Source of the DNA: Spirochaetales bacterium
Lineage (GTDB): Bacteria; Spirochaetota; Spirochaetia; Sphaerochaetales; Sphaerochaetaceae
Direction of reading: 5' to 3'
Length of the DNA stretch: 6,998 nucleotides
Assembly (NCBI GenBank): GCA_017475725.1
Contig: JAFVFA010000038.1
Span: 1-6,998 of the forward strand
Shown: piece by piece, positions 5,909 to 6,998 of the stretch
How positions within the stretch are numbered: the first letter of the stretch is position 1
Layout: each line of letters begins with the position of its first letter
The notes under the pieces: generated by a model
Database searches by the model: none
Seen by the model: only the letters and a program-made list of their open reading frames with translations
What the model was told of the DNA's origin: nothing
Program-made: the position numbers and the translations under genes

Positions 5909-5928
5909 CTAGGTGATTCTTTTTTGAA
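5901..5928 (-). promoter_or_regulatory. Candidate promoter for trmL (minus strand)
   Basis: A perfect TATAAT (5906-5901) has TTCAAA (5928-5923) 16 bases upstream as a partial -35. Predicted transcription starts near 5894, giving a leader of about 70 nt to ATG 5824 or about 16 nt to ATG 5878. The -10 shares four base pairs with the serS -10 on the other strand. Confidence 0.5.
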
Positions 5929-5943
5929 GAAGAGGTATTCAAG

Positions 5944-6998
5944 ATGATAGATTACAGAGAGCTCAAGTCCAGGCGTGACGAGATCGCCAAGAACATTGCG
6001 GACCGCAACATGAAGGTCGATGTCGACGAGGCCATCAGGCTGCAGGACAAGAGGTCGGAGCTGATGAAGGCTGACGAGGAGCTCAGAGCCGCCAGGAATG
6101 AGAATGCCCAGAGGATGAAGGGCAAGATGGACAACGATGCCCGTCAGGCACTGATAGCAGAGGGACGTGAGATCAAGGAGAGGATCGCCTCCACAGAGGC
6201 CGAGCTGGAGACGGTTGACAAGGACTTCAACACAATAATCAGGCAGATCCCGAACTATGCCCATCCGAAGGCACCTGTAGGGAAGGAAGACAAGGACAAC
6301 ACAGCCATCAAATATGTCGGAAAGCCGCCGGTGTTCAACTTCAAGCCGCTGGACCATGTCCAGATTGGAGAGAAGCTTGATCTGATTGACTTCGAGACAG
6401 GAACGAAGGTCAGCGGACCGAAGTTCTACTATCTGAAGAACGAGGCCGTACTTCTGCAGATGGCACTTGAAAACTATGCCATGGGCATTGTCACAAGGCA
6501 TGGTTTCACACCGTTCATCACTCCGGATGTCGCCAAGGAGGAGATCCTTGAGGGAATCGGATTCAATCCGCGTGGAGCGGAGAGCAACATCTACACAGTG
6601 GAGGGGACGGGGACTGCGCTCGTCGGTACCGCTGAGATAACCCTTGGCGGATACTACAGCGGAGAGGTCCTGGACAAGGCCATGCTCCCGATCAAGATGA
6701 CGGGTCTCTCACACTGCTTCAGAAGGGAGGCCGGAGGTGCAGGGCAGTACTCCAAGGGTCTGTACAGGGTCCACCAGTTCTCCAAGCTCGAGATGTTCAT
6801 AATCTGCCTTCCGGAGGATTCGGACAGGTTCCATGATGAGCTGCTTGCCATAGAGGAGGAGATATACTCCGGCCTCGGGCTTGCCTACAGAGTCGTCGAC
6901 ACCTGCACCGGTGACCTCGGAGCCCCGGCATACAGGAAGTTCGACATAGAGGCATGGATGCCTGGCCGCGGAGAGAACGGCGAGTACGGAGAGGTCAC
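5944..6998 (+). CDS. serS: Serine--tRNA ligase, 3'-truncated by the window edge
   Basis: Cytoplasmic class II aminoacyl-tRNA synthetase that charges tRNA-Ser (and tRNA-Sec where present) with serine using ATP. 351 complete codons are visible of the usual ~425. Residues about 28-100 form the charged antiparallel coiled-coil arm that grips the tRNA long variable arm. The catalytic core then shows GFTPFITPDV (187-196, motif 1 region), TAEITLGGYYSG (229-240, the TAE serine-binding loop), FRREAGGAG (259-267) with GLYRVHQFSKLEMF (272-285, motif 2), and CTGDLGAPAYRKFDIEAWMP (321-340). Motif 3 falls beyond the end. ATG 5944 has AGAGG at 5931-5935, 8 nt upstream. All expected residues are present and no damage is seen. 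It has its own promoter at 5880-5908 and diverges from trmL. Confidence 0.97.
   Translation, partial: MIDYRELKSRRDEIAKNIADRNMKVDVDEAIRLQDKRSELMKADEELRAARNENAQRMKGKMDNDARQALIAEGREIKERIASTEAELETVDKDFNTIIRQIPNYAHPKAPVGKEDKDNTAIKYVGKPPVFNFKPLDHVQIGEKLDLIDFETGTKVSGPKFYYLKNEAVLLQMALENYAMGIVTRHGFTPFITPDVAKEEILEGIGFNPRGAESNIYTVEGTGTALVGTAEITLGGYYSGEVLDKAMLPIKMTGLSHCFRREAGGAGQYSKGLYRVHQFSKLEMFIICLPEDSDRFHDELLAIEEEIYSGLGLAYRVVDTCTGDLGAPAYRKFDIEAWMPGRGENGEYGEV

Noticed and set aside
5915..5943. T-box or other riboswitch ahead of serS
   Set aside because: The gap between the predicted start of transcription and the start codon is about 29 nt, too short, and no specifier or antiterminator structure is visible.

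Overview
This is an ordinary, densely packed bacterial chromosomal segment carrying seven protein genes. The first (topB) and last (serS) are cut by the window edges. No RNA genes, mobile elements, CRISPR arrays or long repeats were found, and no gene-free stretch exceeds about 130 bases. The DNA is a little over half G+C and strongly favours AGG/AGA for arginine, together with AAG, ATC and CTC codons. The serine--tRNA ligase, with its N-terminal coiled arm and the sequence CTGDLGAPAYRKFDIEAWMP, and the topoisomerase III resemble, from memory, those of spirochaetes (Sphaerochaeta/Treponema-like gut lineages). That assignment is an inference and was not tested by search.

Layout: 1-1554 (+) is the C-terminal two-thirds of DNA topoisomerase III, including the active-site Tyr and a zinc ribbon, followed by a long basic disordered tail; a clear intrinsic terminator closes it. 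1681-2418 (+) and 2432-3292 (+) form a two-gene lipid unit: a PlsC-type 1-acylglycerol-3-phosphate acyltransferase and a diacylglycerol-kinase-family lipid kinase. The family activities both lead to phosphatidic acid. The kinase stop codon abuts, with zero spacing, the stop codon of a convergent minus-strand gene (3293-4195), a divergent family-2-like glycosyltransferase.

Upstream of that glycosyltransferase on the minus strand are an exported transglutaminase-like protein (4240-5310) and trmL (5303-5824), a tRNA wobble 2'-O-methyltransferase whose end overlaps the transglutaminase start by 8 bases. trmL and serS (5944 onward, +) are divergent. The short gap between them holds good promoter elements on both strands whose -10 hexamers overlap.

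I found no convincing previously undescribed system. The points most worth a second look are the overlapping divergent -10 elements between two tRNA-related genes, the unusual topoisomerase tail, the cysteine-rich exported transglutaminase, and the apparently leaderless GTG start of the glycosyltransferase gene.
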